A stretch of DNA of 64,000 nucleotides. Source: Cupriavidus pauculus (lineage in GTDB: Bacteria > Pseudomonadota > Gammaproteobacteria > Burkholderiales > Burkholderiaceae). Positions 1 to 8,098 of the stretch are shown piece by piece. The stretch covers positions 496,001 through 560,000 of the forward strand of contig NZ_CP033970.1 in the NCBI RefSeq assembly GCF_003854935.1, written 5' to 3'. How positions within the stretch are numbered: the first letter of the stretch is position 1; each line of letters begins with the position of its first letter. The notes below the pieces were generated by a model. The model saw nothing but the letters and a program-made list of their open reading frames with translations, was not told the origin of the DNA and did no database searches. The position numbers and the translations under genes were made by a program.

Positions 1-221
1 GCGGCAAGGAAGCCAACATGGCCAAGCTGCTGGCGGCCGATGCCTCGTGGGAAGCGGCCAATGTCTGCCTGCAGACGCACGGCGGCTTCGGCTTTGCCGC
101 CGAATACGACATCGAGCGCAAGTTCCGCGAGACCCGGCTCTACCAGGTGGCGCCGATCTCGACGAACCTGATCCTGTCCTACGTGGCCGAGCACGTGCTC
201 GACCTGCCGCGTTCGTTCTGA
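1..221 (+). CDS. acyl-CoA dehydrogenase, C-terminal fragment
   Basis: The window opens inside this gene. The frame is open from base 3 and closes with TGA at 219-221. The last 70 or so residues carry the C-terminal signature of the FAD-dependent acyl-CoA dehydrogenase family: the QTHGGFGF stretch, then an acidic ER-K-F-R-E-TR segment, and a VAPISTNLI tail in the place where family members normally have a QIYEGT-like stretch. In the family this end of the helical domain helps close the FAD site across the dimer. The MmgE/PrpD gene follows after 16 bases on the same strand, so the two are probably one transcript. The substrate cannot be told from the fragment. Confidence 0.85.
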   Translation, partial: GKEANMAKLLAADASWEAANVCLQTHGGFGFAAEYDIERKFRETRLYQVAPISTNLILSYVAEHVLDLPRSF

Positions 222-237
222 TTCCGCCCCACTGCCC

Positions 238-1611
238 ATGCCCACCGACCTCTACCCGACCCGCCAGCTCTGCGACTTCCTGGCGCGCCTGAAGCTCGAA
301 GACGTACCCGCGCCCGTGGTGGCGCGCACGCAGGACCTGTTCCTCGACTGGATCGCGTCCGCCATCGCCGGCAAGGACGCCCCGGCCATCCGCCGCATCC
401 AGGAATTCGCCGCCGCGATGGGTCCGTCCACCGGCGACGCCGAAGTCTTTGTCGACCGCCGCCGCACCTCGCCCTACTTCGCCGCGCTGATCAACGGCGC
501 GTCGTCGCACGTGGTGGAGCAGGACGACGTGCACAACGGCTCGGTGCTGCACCCGGCCGCCGTGGTGTTCCCGGCCGTGGTGGCCGCGGCCCAGGCCGAG
601 GGCAAGACCGGCGCCGACGTGCTGCTGGCCTCGATCGCCGGCTACGAGGCCGGCATCCGCATCGGCGAATTCATGGGCCGCTCGCACTACCGCGTGTTCC
701 ACACCACGGGCACCGTCGGCACGCTGGCCGCCGCCGCGGCGGTGGCCAAGCTCTACGGGCTGGACGCCGAAGGCATCAACCAGGCGCTCGGCTCCGCCGG
801 CACGCAGGCCGCCGGCCTGTGGGAATTCCTGCGCGATGCCGCCGATTCCAAGCAGCTCCACACGGCCAAGGCCGCCGCTGACGGCCTGCAATCGGCCTGG
901 CTGGCGCGCGCCGGCTTTACCGGGGCGAAGCAGATCCTCGAAGGCGCGCAGGGCATGGCCGCCGGCATGTCCAGCGACGCCAACCCCGCCGCGCTGACCG
1001 ACGGCCTGGGCACGCGCTGGGCCACGGCCGAGACGTCGTTCAAGTTCTTCGCGTCGTGCCGCCACACCCACCCCGCCGCCGACGCGCTCAAGGCGCTGAT
1101 GCTGCGCGAGGGGCTGCAGGCCGACCAGATCGACGCCGTGACGGCCCACGTGCACCAGGGCGCCATCGACGTGCTCGGCCCCGTGGTCAACCCGGTCACG
1201 ATCCACCAGGCCAAGTTCTCGATGGGCACGGTGCTGGGCCTGGTGGCCGTGCATGCGCACGCCGGCCTGGGCGAGTTCGAGCAGCACGCGCTGCAGGACC
1301 CGCGCATCGCCGCATTCTGCAACCGGGTGTCGATGGCGCTCGACGACGAGATCAACGCCGCCTATCCGCGCCAGTGGATTGGCCGCGTGACCGTGCGCAC
1401 CACCGACGGCCGCACGCTCGAAGCGCGCGTGGACGTGCCCAAGGGCGACCCCGACAACACGCTGTCGCGGCCCGAGCTGGAAGCCAAGGCCGTGCAGCTT
1501 GGCGCGTTCCGCCACGGCGCCAGCGAGGCCGAGATGCGCGCCATCATCGCGCGCGTCTGGCGCCTGGACCGCGAGGCGCACGTCAACGACTGGCTGCCCG
1601 CCGCCCAATGA
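238..1611 (+). CDS. MmgE/PrpD family protein
   Basis: 457 residues, the normal length for the MmgE/PrpD family, which contains 2-methylcitrate dehydratase, cis-aconitate decarboxylase and related lyases of small tri- and dicarboxylates. Family landmarks are visible: the E-QDD-V-H stretch at about residues 94-99 followed by LHP at 104-106, the HTTGT motif at about 155-159, a K-LH-AKAA-GL segment near 206-216, and K-FFASCRHTHPA near 268-278. In structurally known members these regions line the active site. It sits between an acyl-CoA dehydrogenase and a hot-dog dehydratase, so it more likely serves a CoA or dicarboxylate degradation route than the methylcitrate cycle, since no prpB, prpC or acnM is nearby. 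The exact reaction is not determinable here. Confidence 0.85.
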   Translation: MPTDLYPTRQLCDFLARLKLEDVPAPVVARTQDLFLDWIASAIAGKDAPAIRRIQEFAAAMGPSTGDAEVFVDRRRTSPYFAALINGASSHVVEQDDVHNGSVLHPAAVVFPAVVAAAQAEGKTGADVLLASIAGYEAGIRIGEFMGRSHYRVFHTTGTVGTLAAAAAVAKLYGLDAEGINQALGSAGTQAAGLWEFLRDAADSKQLHTAKAAADGLQSAWLARAGFTGAKQILEGAQGMAAGMSSDANPAALTDGLGTRWATAETSFKFFASCRHTHPAADALKALMLREGLQADQIDAVTAHVHQGAIDVLGPVVNPVTIHQAKFSMGTVLGLVAVHAHAGLGEFEQHALQDPRIAAFCNRVSMALDDEINAAYPRQWIGRVTVRTTDGRTLEARVDVPKGDPDNTLSRPELEAKAVQLGAFRHGASEAEMRAIIARVWRLDREAHVNDWLPAAQ

Positions 1612-1625
1612 CCTCTGGAGCCACG

Positions 1626-2486
1626 ATGACCACCCCTACGCTCGAACACCTGCGCGAATGGATCGGCCGCTCGGAAACGCGCACCGAGACGCTCGCCGCC
1701 GAACCCGTGCACGCGCTGGCCGCCACCTTCGACCTCGACGGCCCCGCCATCGCCGCGCAGCCGCTGCCGCCGCTCTGGCACTGGCTCTACTTCCTGCCGC
1801 GCGCGCCGCAGCACACGCTGGGCCCGGACGGGCACCCGGCGCTGGGCGGCTTCCTGCCGCCCGTCCCGCTGCCACGCCGCATGTGGGCCGGCGGCGAGCT
1901 GACGTTCCACCGGGGACTGTCGGTCGGCGAGACGGTCACCAAGACGTCGACGATTGCCGATGTCCAGCACAAGTCGGGCCGCACCGGCGAGCTGTGGTTC
2001 GTGGGCATCGACCACCAGTACACGGTCGACGGCGAAACCCGGCTGACCGAGCGCCACGACATCGTCTACCGCGCGATGCCCGAGCGCGGCCAGCCCCAGC
2101 CGCCGCGCCCCCGCCTGCCGCATGCGGCGCAGTTCGGCCGCACGCTCCAGGCCGATCCGGTGATGCTGTTCCGCTTCTCGGCGCTGACGTTCAACGGCCA
2201 CCGCATCCACTACGACCTCGACTACGTGCGCGACGTGGAAGGCTATCCGGGCCTGATCGTCCATGGCCCGCTGCAGGCCATGCTGACGCTGGAGCTGCTG
2301 CGGCAGGCCCGGCCCCACGCCCGCGTGCGCCGCTTCGGCTTCCGGGGCGTGGCGCCGCTGTTCCACCAGGACACGGTGACCGTCGGCGGCATGGACGACC
2401 CCGCCACACCGGGCAAGGTCGTGCTCTGGACCGGCGACGACGCCGGCGGCCAGGCCATGTCGGCCTGGGCCGAGGTCGACCGCTGA
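1626..2486 (+). CDS. HTD2/MaoC-type hot-dog acyl-CoA dehydratase (mesaconyl-CoA hydratase-like)
   Basis: 286 residues, built as two hot-dog halves as in the HTD2-like branch that contains mesaconyl-C4-CoA hydratase and fungal hydroxyacyl-thioester dehydratase 2. The N-terminal half has the P-LPRRMWAGGE stretch near residues 78-90. The C-terminal half has FSALTFNGHRIHYD near 183-196, which carries the hydratase motif, and then EGYPGLIVHGPL. I chose the ATG at 1626 because GGAG lies five bases before it; an ATG at 1608 that overlaps the previous stop would add six residues. The location directly behind MmgE/PrpD suggests hydration or dehydration of a branched dicarboxyl-CoA. That substrate assignment is inference from context. 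Confidence 0.8.
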   Translation: MTTPTLEHLREWIGRSETRTETLAAEPVHALAATFDLDGPAIAAQPLPPLWHWLYFLPRAPQHTLGPDGHPALGGFLPPVPLPRRMWAGGELTFHRGLSVGETVTKTSTIADVQHKSGRTGELWFVGIDHQYTVDGETRLTERHDIVYRAMPERGQPQPPRPRLPHAAQFGRTLQADPVMLFRFSALTFNGHRIHYDLDYVRDVEGYPGLIVHGPLQAMLTLELLRQARPHARVRRFGFRGVAPLFHQDTVTVGGMDDPATPGKVVLWTGDDAGGQAMSAWAEVDR

Positions 2487-2489
2487 CGC

Positions 2490-3905
2490 TCAGCTTGGCA
2501 GCGGATTCACGGCGATCAGGTACAGCACGGGCTTGTTGGCGCTCTCCCGGCTGCTGAACTGGAACACCCGCCCCGCGCCCGCGCCGCGGATGCAGAACGC
2601 CACGGTGTTCCGCCCGGCGGCCAGCGCCTCGTTGACGGCCTGGGTGACCGTGAAGCCCCGGTACTGCATCGTGTTGTCGAGGTAGAGCGCGGCGCTGGTG
2701 CCGCTGCACGCCGGCGCGTTAGTGCCCGAGATCGTCTGCTCCGACCACGCCGTGGACACGCTGTACGCGTGGATGTTGACGGCCGACGTGTCGGTCACGT
2801 TGCCGCCGTCCACCAGCAGCACGTAGCGCGCCGCGAAGTCCGGCGGCAGCGCCGCCGCGCCCGACGGGAAGCGCACCTTGATGTAGATGGTCGACTCGGG
2901 CGTCGTGCCGCTGGCCTGCTCGGCGTACAGCGCGGGCTCCCCGCCCCGGTTGGTGGCGTCGCCGCTGCGCACGGTGGCATCCTCGGCCACCTCGTCATAG
3001 GCGTAGGCCACCTCCCGGTTGCACACGCGGCCCTTGTTCATGCAGTACTCGACCATGAACCGCGCCGCCTGCTCGCGCCATCCCATGAAGAAGTCGCCAT
3101 GGGCCGTGTACAGCGACCCCCAGCGCTGGCGCACCACGTTGCCCTGCGCATCCAGCTCCGGATCGAGCGAAAGCTGCACGTTCGTCAGGTCCGTGATCTG
3201 CCCCAGCCGGTACGCGATGTTCATGTTCACCTCGGGCAGGTGCACCGGGTAGCCGGCCGGGCAGTTGCCGTCGTTGTCCGGGTAGGCCATGTTGTCGCGG
3301 CCGCCCATCACCGGCGCCAGCGTCCGGCCGTCCCAGCACGTGGGGAAGTTCATGCCGATGTTGAACTGCGTGCCGGTCTCCGGGTCGGGCTTGCAGTTGG
3401 TCGGGATCGTGTTGGTGTAGCCCCGGCCCGTGCACAGGAACGAGACGCGCGGGTTCGGCCCGCTGCCGGAATGGTCGCCGACCATCATCTGCAGCCCCAG
3501 CGGGAACGGCCGCACCGTCACCCGGCGGCTCGAAGGCACGGCCTGGTTCGTGTAGTAGGTCTTCTGGTACATCGGCGCCACCACGGTGCCGTCCGGCAGC
3601 CGCAGAGACGGCGCCCAGTAGCCCGACGCATCGGCCGCGTTCTCGCAGGTCGTGCCGGACACGCGCTGCAGCGTGCTGGCCGTGGTGTACGCGTTGGCCG
3701 TGGTGTTGCCGAAGAAGTCGTGCTGCATCGAGATGCCCGGCTGGCCCGGATAGACGATGGGGTCGTCGGGCAGCCGGTGCGAGAAATTGCAGACGATGTT
3801 GTTGCTGCCGTCGGTAAGCGTCTGCGTGGGCGGTGGCGTGTGCACGCAGCCGGGCAAGCCCGGCAGGCTCGCCAGCGCCGCCAAGCCAATCCATGCCTGC
3901 CTCAT
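2490..3905 (-). CDS. exported lipoprotein with DUF1996 and DNRLRE-like domains
   Basis: 471 residues from an ATG at 3905 preceded by a GGAGG ribosome site. An upstream in-frame start at 3965 is unlikely because it would bury the signal peptide. The N terminus is a lipoprotein signal ending in LPGC (about residues 17-20). Residues about 30-300 match DUF1996: DPIVYPGQPG, HDFFGNTT, FPTCWDGRTL and CPAGYPVHLPE are all typical blocks. The last 150 residues look like a separate beta-rich DNRLRE-type module ending in FSSRESANKPVLYLI. The biochemical role of DUF1996 is unknown; in many organisms it occurs in secreted proteins next to carbohydrate-binding modules. Here it would be anchored to a membrane facing the periplasm or the cell surface. 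It converges with the upstream cluster and leaves only three bases between stops. Confidence 0.8.
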   Translation of the reverse strand: MRQAWIGLAALASLPGLPGCVHTPPPTQTLTDGSNNIVCNFSHRLPDDPIVYPGQPGISMQHDFFGNTTANAYTTASTLQRVSGTTCENAADASGYWAPSLRLPDGTVVAPMYQKTYYTNQAVPSSRRVTVRPFPLGLQMMVGDHSGSGPNPRVSFLCTGRGYTNTIPTNCKPDPETGTQFNIGMNFPTCWDGRTLAPVMGGRDNMAYPDNDGNCPAGYPVHLPEVNMNIAYRLGQITDLTNVQLSLDPELDAQGNVVRQRWGSLYTAHGDFFMGWREQAARFMVEYCMNKGRVCNREVAYAYDEVAEDATVRSGDATNRGGEPALYAEQASGTTPESTIYIKVRFPSGAAALPPDFAARYVLLVDGGNVTDTSAVNIHAYSVSTAWSEQTISGTNAPACSGTSAALYLDNTMQYRGFTVTQAVNEALAAGRNTVAFCIRGAGAGRVFQFSSRESANKPVLYLIAVNPLPS

Positions 3906-4001
3906 GATGACCTCCGTTGTGGCCGTTGGGGTGCCCCCATGCTGGGGGGCGCCAACGGTTGCCACAATGGAAGACGCTGGATCAGGTGGATCGGCGCGCG
4001 G

Positions 4002-5543
4002 TCAGATCACCAGTTCGATCAGGAACGGCCCCTTGCGCTGGTTGGCGCTGGCAAACAGGTCGTTGAACGCGTCCATCGTATCGGCGCGCGCGGCCTCCAC
4101 GCCCATGCCGTTGGCCATCGCCACCCAGTCCAGGTCCGGGTTGCCCAGGTCCAGCATGTCCATCGCCGTCTTGCCGGGATTGGCGCCCACGCCGGCCAGC
4201 TCGCCGAGCAGGATGGCGTACTTGCGGTTGGCCAGCAGCACCACGGTCACGTCCAGCCGCTCGCGCGCCATGGTCCACAGCGATTGCAGCGTGTACATGC
4301 CCGAGCCGTCGGCCTGCAGCGCCACCACGCGGCGGCCCGGCGACGCGATGGCCGCGCCCGTGGCCAGCGGCAGGCCCGCGCCGATGGCGCCGCCAGTCAG
4401 CTGCAGCCAGTCGTGCGGCGCCGCGTGCACCGTGCCCGGATAGAACGCGCGGCCAAAGCTCACGCTTTCCTCCACCACCACGGCCTGCTCGGGCAGCAGC
4501 GCGGTCAGCGACTGCGCCACCGCTTCCGACGTGATCGCGCCGCGCGCGACTTCCGTGACCGGGGGCGTGGACGCGGGCAGCGCCGCGCCCCGTGCGCCCA
4601 CTTCATCGGCCAGCCGCGCCAGTGCCTCGCCCAGGTCTTCCTCGGCGCGGGCCAGCACGTGGATCACCGCATCCTCGGGATACGGGCGCGGCGACTTGCC
4701 CGGATACGCGAAGAACGTGACCGGCGGCGGCGCGCCCACCAGGATCACGTTGCGGATGCCAGCCAGCTTCTGGCGCGCCGCGTCGCCCGAATACGGAATG
4801 CGGTCAACGGCCAGCCGGCCCCGGCCGCGCGTCACGCGGGCGTTCGACATCGGCGTGATCAGCCGCGCATCCGTGGCGGCGGCGACGCGGTGCGCATCGG
4901 CCAGCGCCGCTTCGCGCAGCGCCGCGCCGGCCAGCACGATCAGCGTCGGCTGGCCGCTGCGCAGCACGCGCGCAGCCTTCTGCACGGCATCGGGCGACAC
5001 CTTCGGCACCGGCAGCGCGGGCAGCGGCCCGGCCACCTGGCCGCCGTCGTCCCAGCACACGTCGGACGGCAGGATCAGGCTCGCGATGCCGCCCGGCGCG
5101 CCGCGCGCGGCCTGCACGGCGGCGGCCGCATCGGCACCGACCGACGCCGCGTGCGTCGCGGTGCGCGTCCAGACCGACACCGGGCGGGCCCAGCCCTCGG
5201 TATCGGCCGTGAGCGGCGCATCGAGCGGGCGATGGTAGGTGGCCTGGTCGCCGACGATGTTGACGATCGGCGTCTGCGCGCGCTGCGCGTTGTGCAGGTT
5301 CGCCAGCCCGTTGGCCAGCCCCGGGCCGCAGTGCAGCAGCGTGGCGGCCGGCTTGTCGGCCATGCGCGCGTAGCCATCGGCCGCGCCGGTGACCACGCCT
5401 TCGAACAGCCCCAGCACGCAGCGCATGCCGGGAATGCGGTCGAGCGCGGCCACGAAGTGCATCTCGCTGGTGCCGGGGTTGGCAAAGCAGGTGTCCACGC
5501 CGCAGGCCAGCAGCGTCTTCACCAGGCTTTCCGCGCCGTTCAT
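4002..5543 (-). CDS. ThDP-dependent enzyme, acetolactate synthase large subunit-like
   Basis: 513 residues with the three-domain layout of ThDP-dependent decarboxylases. The N-terminal pyrimidine-binding domain has FANPGTSE (about 20-27) and the catalytic glutamate at about E48 in GLFEGVV. The cofactor domain has the Mg/ThDP motif beginning ADGSG at about 411 and ending with a LLANRKY stretch. It is shorter than the 560-590 residues of branched-chain IlvB and there is no ilvN small subunit nearby, so a catabolic or carboligase role (benzoylformate decarboxylase-like or acetolactate-forming) is as likely as amino acid synthesis. The start at 5543 (MNGAES) is preferred over 5561, since GGAGA precedes only the former. 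The GntR gene 44 bases upstream on the same strand probably controls it. Confidence 0.8.
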   Translation of the reverse strand: MNGAESLVKTLLACGVDTCFANPGTSEMHFVAALDRIPGMRCVLGLFEGVVTGAADGYARMADKPAATLLHCGPGLANGLANLHNAQRAQTPIVNIVGDQATYHRPLDAPLTADTEGWARPVSVWTRTATHAASVGADAAAAVQAARGAPGGIASLILPSDVCWDDGGQVAGPLPALPVPKVSPDAVQKAARVLRSGQPTLIVLAGAALREAALADAHRVAAATDARLITPMSNARVTRGRGRLAVDRIPYSGDAARQKLAGIRNVILVGAPPPVTFFAYPGKSPRPYPEDAVIHVLARAEEDLGEALARLADEVGARGAALPASTPPVTEVARGAITSEAVAQSLTALLPEQAVVVEESVSFGRAFYPGTVHAAPHDWLQLTGGAIGAGLPLATGAAIASPGRRVVALQADGSGMYTLQSLWTMARERLDVTVVLLANRKYAILLGELAGVGANPGKTAMDMLDLGNPDLDWVAMANGMGVEAARADTMDAFNDLFASANQRKGPFLIELVI

Positions 5544-5587
5544 CTTGTCTTGAGTCTCCATCTGGGTATCCGTACGGGTTGGCGGTG

Positions 5588-6337
5588 TCAGGAAGGGTTG
5601 GCGAGCAGGTCGAAGTCCAGGCAGACGTACTCGGTGGGGAATTCGATGCGTGCGTAATAGACGATGACGTCGTCCACGCACGCGAAGCGGCGCAGCTCGG
5701 CCACCGGCGCGCCCACGGCCAGCGCCAGCGCGCGCGCGGCCTCGGCGCCGGCCGGCACGATGGTCAGCCGCTGGCGCGCCGCGCTGACCGTCAGGCCCGG
5801 AAACCGGTCGAGCACCGGCACCGACGCGCCCTGCCGGAACGCCTCGGGCTCGCGCGCAAAGACATCGGCGGCAATGTAGACCTCGCCCACGGCGAACGGC
5901 CGCCCGTCCACGCGGTGCGCGCGGTGCAGGAAGTGGTAGGCGTCGGCCCGGCGAAAGTCGCAGGGCATGCCCAGGTCGGTGGGCAGGCTGACGTCGGCCG
6001 TCGACTCGACAATGGCTTCGGTCGATAGCTGGCCGCCCACGGCCACGGCTTCGTGCCAGCTCGTCGGCAGCGCCATCGGGCGGCGCGCCCGGCCGGCGGC
6101 CTTGACGAAGGTGCCCCGGCCGCGCGCGCGGTCCACCAGGCCCTCGGCATCGAGCTGGGACAGCGCGTGGTGCATCGTCATGCGCGCCACGCCGTACTGG
6201 CGGCACAGCGCGTCGAGCGACGGAATCTGCTCGCCCGGCTGCCACGCGCCGCTTTCGATCTGTCGACGAAAGATCGTGGCGAGCTGCAGGTAGACGGGTT
6301 CGCGGCTGCGGGAAAGGAGTTCGTTGGCGTCCGGCAT
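5588..6337 (-). CDS. GntR family regulator (HutC/UTRA subfamily)
   Basis: About 249 residues from the ATG at 6337. The N-terminal 75 residues form the winged helix typical of GntR: EPVYLQLATIFRRQIESG, then PGEQIPS, R-QYGVARMTMHHAL and the wing RGRGTFV. The remainder is a UTRA effector domain as in HutC and PhnF, with the conserved R-ADA--F-HR-R-VDG-P strand and a closing FP-EYVCLDFDLLA segment. It lies just upstream of the ThDP enzyme gene on the same strand, and its own promoter region contains a perfect inverted repeat at 6409-6426, which suggests autoregulation together with the enzyme. The ribosome site before 6337 is weak and a start 36 bases further upstream is possible. The ligand is unknown. 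Confidence 0.85.
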   Translation of the reverse strand: MPDANELLSRSREPVYLQLATIFRRQIESGAWQPGEQIPSLDALCRQYGVARMTMHHALSQLDAEGLVDRARGRGTFVKAAGRARRPMALPTSWHEAVAVGGQLSTEAIVESTADVSLPTDLGMPCDFRRADAYHFLHRAHRVDGRPFAVGEVYIAADVFAREPEAFRQGASVPVLDRFPGLTVSAARQRLTIVPAGAEAARALALAVGAPVAELRRFACVDDVIVYYARIEFPTEYVCLDFDLLANPS

Positions 6338-6408
6338 CGGTGGCGGCAGGCAGCCCCCCGCCGCACGCGGCACGCGTGGCGGGAGGGCCGATACCGGACT
6401 CTAGTAAA

Positions 6409-6426
6409 AGTCTAGGTAGCTAGACT
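6409..6426. promoter_or_regulatory. candidate GntR operator, perfect inverted repeat
   Basis: AGTCTAG-GTAG-CTAGACT is a perfect 7-bp inverted repeat with a four-base spacer. It is nested inside a second symmetrical pair, CTAGT at 6401-6405 and ACTAG at 6427-6431. It lies 72 bases upstream of the GntR start. HutC-subfamily GntR proteins are known to bind GTCTAGAC-like palindromes, so the match to the neighbouring regulator is good. This AT-rich patch stands out from GC-rich surroundings. Binding is inferred. Confidence 0.65.
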
Positions 6427-6471
6427 ACTAGGGTTTACGCCGCGCCGTTTCGCCCTGCAGGCCGCCAGGGA

Positions 6472-7494
6472 TCAGGCGGCCGGGACGATGGCCGGCAGGC
6501 CGTCGTCGTTGCCGGCGGCGTGGGATGCCGGGTGCAGCGCATCGGCCACCGTATCGCGGATCAACGCCGCCAGCGCCTGCTTGCGCCGCCACGCCGACCG
6601 CTTCTTCGAGGCGATTTCGGCAATGTCGCGCTCGGGCGGCTGCGCCGGCATCTCGATGTTGCCATCGGGCAGCGCCACGCCGTGGTACTCGGCCCAGAAG
6701 CCTTCGTAGTCGCACTGGATCTGCCGCGCGTGCAGCCGGTGCCGTCCCACGTGGTTGGCGCGCGAGACCGCGACGATGCGGCGCGCGCCAATGCGCCGGG
6801 CAAACCCGAACAGCGCCTGCATCACCGCATCCTTGGGCCGCAGCCCTTCGCAGGCACGTGTGGACGCGCGGATCCAGTCGAGGCTGGCGTCATGCATCGG
6901 CCCCTGCAGGCCGCCGATGTAGATCTCGGGGCCGTCGGCACCACGCCGCAGATAGAAGGAGAGCTGCGACAGGCAGGCGCCGGTCGCCGTATCGGTCCAG
7001 TAGAACGCCAGCTCGCCCTCGCGCGTGTTCTGTCCGGCATCGGCCAGCCGCAGCGTGTAGGCGCCCTCGGCAAACGACCGTGTCATGCCACCGGACAGGT
7101 AGACGCTGTCGCAAACGCAGACGGGCAGCGTGTCGCGCACGGCCGCGTAGTGATCGAGCACCAGCCGCGCCCGCTCGGCAAAGCACAGCCCGTTGGCGCC
7201 GAGCGGCCGGTAAGGCCGTTCCAGCAGCACCGGCCGCGCGGTCACCACGCGCTGCAGCAGCGCGCACGACGCCGCCGCCCGCAGCCACGGCCGCGCGATC
7301 CGCCCGTGCAGCGCCGACAGCGCGACGAGCTTGATGCGGCGCGACAGCCATTTGCGGCTGCCCACCGGATAACAAAACCTGGAAACCGACGCCACGGCTG
7401 TCAGGTAACGGACGTACTGGCTCGGAAAAAAGTCAAAGATTCCCCCTGCCCGGGCTTTTGCAAGCCCTTGCAGACACGATACTGGCCCATGCAC
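6472..7494 (-). CDS. VirK/YbjX family protein (DUF535)
   Basis: 340 residues, somewhat longer than the roughly 300 of typical family members. The DUF535 blocks are present: FYLR----GPEIYIGGLQGP near the middle, a region AVSRANHVGRHR, YEGFWAEY, and a basic end EIASKKRSAWRRKQAL that matches the family's KKR-x-YRRR tail. VirK of Shigella and YbjX of enterobacteria belong here and have been linked to outer-membrane protein localisation and antimicrobial-peptide resistance. The biochemical activity is unknown. The reading frame starts with GTG at 7494. No strong ribosome site is visible, and a start further in is possible. It appears monocistronic: the GntR operator region lies beyond its stop. 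Confidence 0.75.
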   Translation of the reverse strand: MHGPVSCLQGLAKARAGGIFDFFPSQYVRYLTAVASVSRFCYPVGSRKWLSRRIKLVALSALHGRIARPWLRAAASCALLQRVVTARPVLLERPYRPLGANGLCFAERARLVLDHYAAVRDTLPVCVCDSVYLSGGMTRSFAEGAYTLRLADAGQNTREGELAFYWTDTATGACLSQLSFYLRRGADGPEIYIGGLQGPMHDASLDWIRASTRACEGLRPKDAVMQALFGFARRIGARRIVAVSRANHVGRHRLHARQIQCDYEGFWAEYHGVALPDGNIEMPAQPPERDIAEIASKKRSAWRRKQALAALIRDTVADALHPASHAAGNDDGLPAIVPAA

Positions 7495-7807
7495 GACTGA
7501 CTGCTCCCCTGTCTGGCGCGCCGGTCCTTCTGCGGAACCTGGTCGCGTGGTGTAGACCCTGCGTGCCGCGACCCGAAGCCGGGTGCAGCCGGCGGCCTGC
7601 CGTTTTTTCTTGTCGTGGGGAAGCAGGCCCGCTCGTAATCATTCGTAACGCGCCGAAATATTCCGCGTTGACGCCGTTACAAATTTGACAAGCCGTTGAC
7701 ATGGGCGGAGACAAACGAAAAGCGGCGGAGCCGAAGCTCCGCCGCCCTTGGTGCATGCCATGCGTGTCCGCGCACGACATCCAGCCGGCCCTTGCGGGCC
7801 CGGTGGC
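7495..7807. other. intergenic region between VirK/YbjX and CsbD genes
   Basis: 313 bases without a convincing gene. A 76-codon plus-strand frame at 7458-7688 has no ribosome site and overlaps the VirK/YbjX start, so I do not call it. The region contains the csbD terminator (7722-7745) and an AT-rich stretch at 7636-7700 that probably holds the VirK/YbjX promoter. Two TTGACA words at 7685-7690 and 7696-7701 lie in it; they weakly resemble the tandem TGACATG motif found before the two-component operon. Confidence 0.5.
7722..7745 (-). terminator. rho-independent terminator of the csbD-like gene
   Basis: Read on the minus strand this is a perfect 10-bp stem (GCGGCGGAGC / GCTCCGCCGC) closed by a UUCG tetraloop and followed by TTTTCGTTTG. 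It begins 62 bases past the CsbD stop. Stem, loop and U-rich tail are all canonical. Confidence 0.9.
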
Positions 7808-8011
7808 TTACCAGCGCGTGTCGCGCTCCCAGGCCTTCATCTCGTCCTCGACCTGTTCCTTCGTGTAGCCGTAGCGTTCCTGGATACGGCCGGCGAGCTG
7901 GTCACGCTTGCCGTTGATGACCGCGATGTCGTCGTCGGTCAGCTTGCCCCACTTTTCCTTGACCTTGCCCTTGGCTTGGTCCCATTTGCCTTCGATCTGG
8001 TCCCAGTTCAT
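7808..8011 (-). CDS. CsbD family stress protein
   Basis: 67 residues starting MNWDQIEGKWDQAKGKVKEK, the hallmark opening of CsbD proteins, and ending with a tryptophan-containing KAWERDTRW. CsbD-like proteins are small, charged, probably cytoplasmic proteins induced by general stress; their mechanism is unknown. The ATG at 8011 is preceded by GAAGGAG at good spacing; an upstream in-frame start at 8050 would add 13 residues not seen in the family. The gene shares orientation with the cysteine-repeat protein upstream, with an 87-base gap, and has its own strong terminator, so the two may be co-transcribed as a stress pair. Confidence 0.9.
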   Translation of the reverse strand: MNWDQIEGKWDQAKGKVKEKWGKLTDDDIAVINGKRDQLAGRIQERYGYTKEQVEDEMKAWERDTRW

Positions 8012-8098
8012 ATCTGGCTCCTTCGTGTCAGTGGACTGCGGATCATGCAAAGCGCCAGCCGTCCGACTGGCGCCTTGCGATGGACTGTGGATGACGGA

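Noticed and set aside
2769-5657. 962-codon plus-strand open frame
   Set aside because: It runs antisense through the DUF1996 and ThDP-enzyme genes. Its product is Arg/His/Val-rich low-complexity sequence without domain motifs, the usual by-product of high-GC third positions.
7458-7688. 76-codon plus-strand ORF in the VirK/CsbD gap
   Set aside because: Overlaps the VirK/YbjX start on the other strand, has no ribosome site and no family-like sequence.
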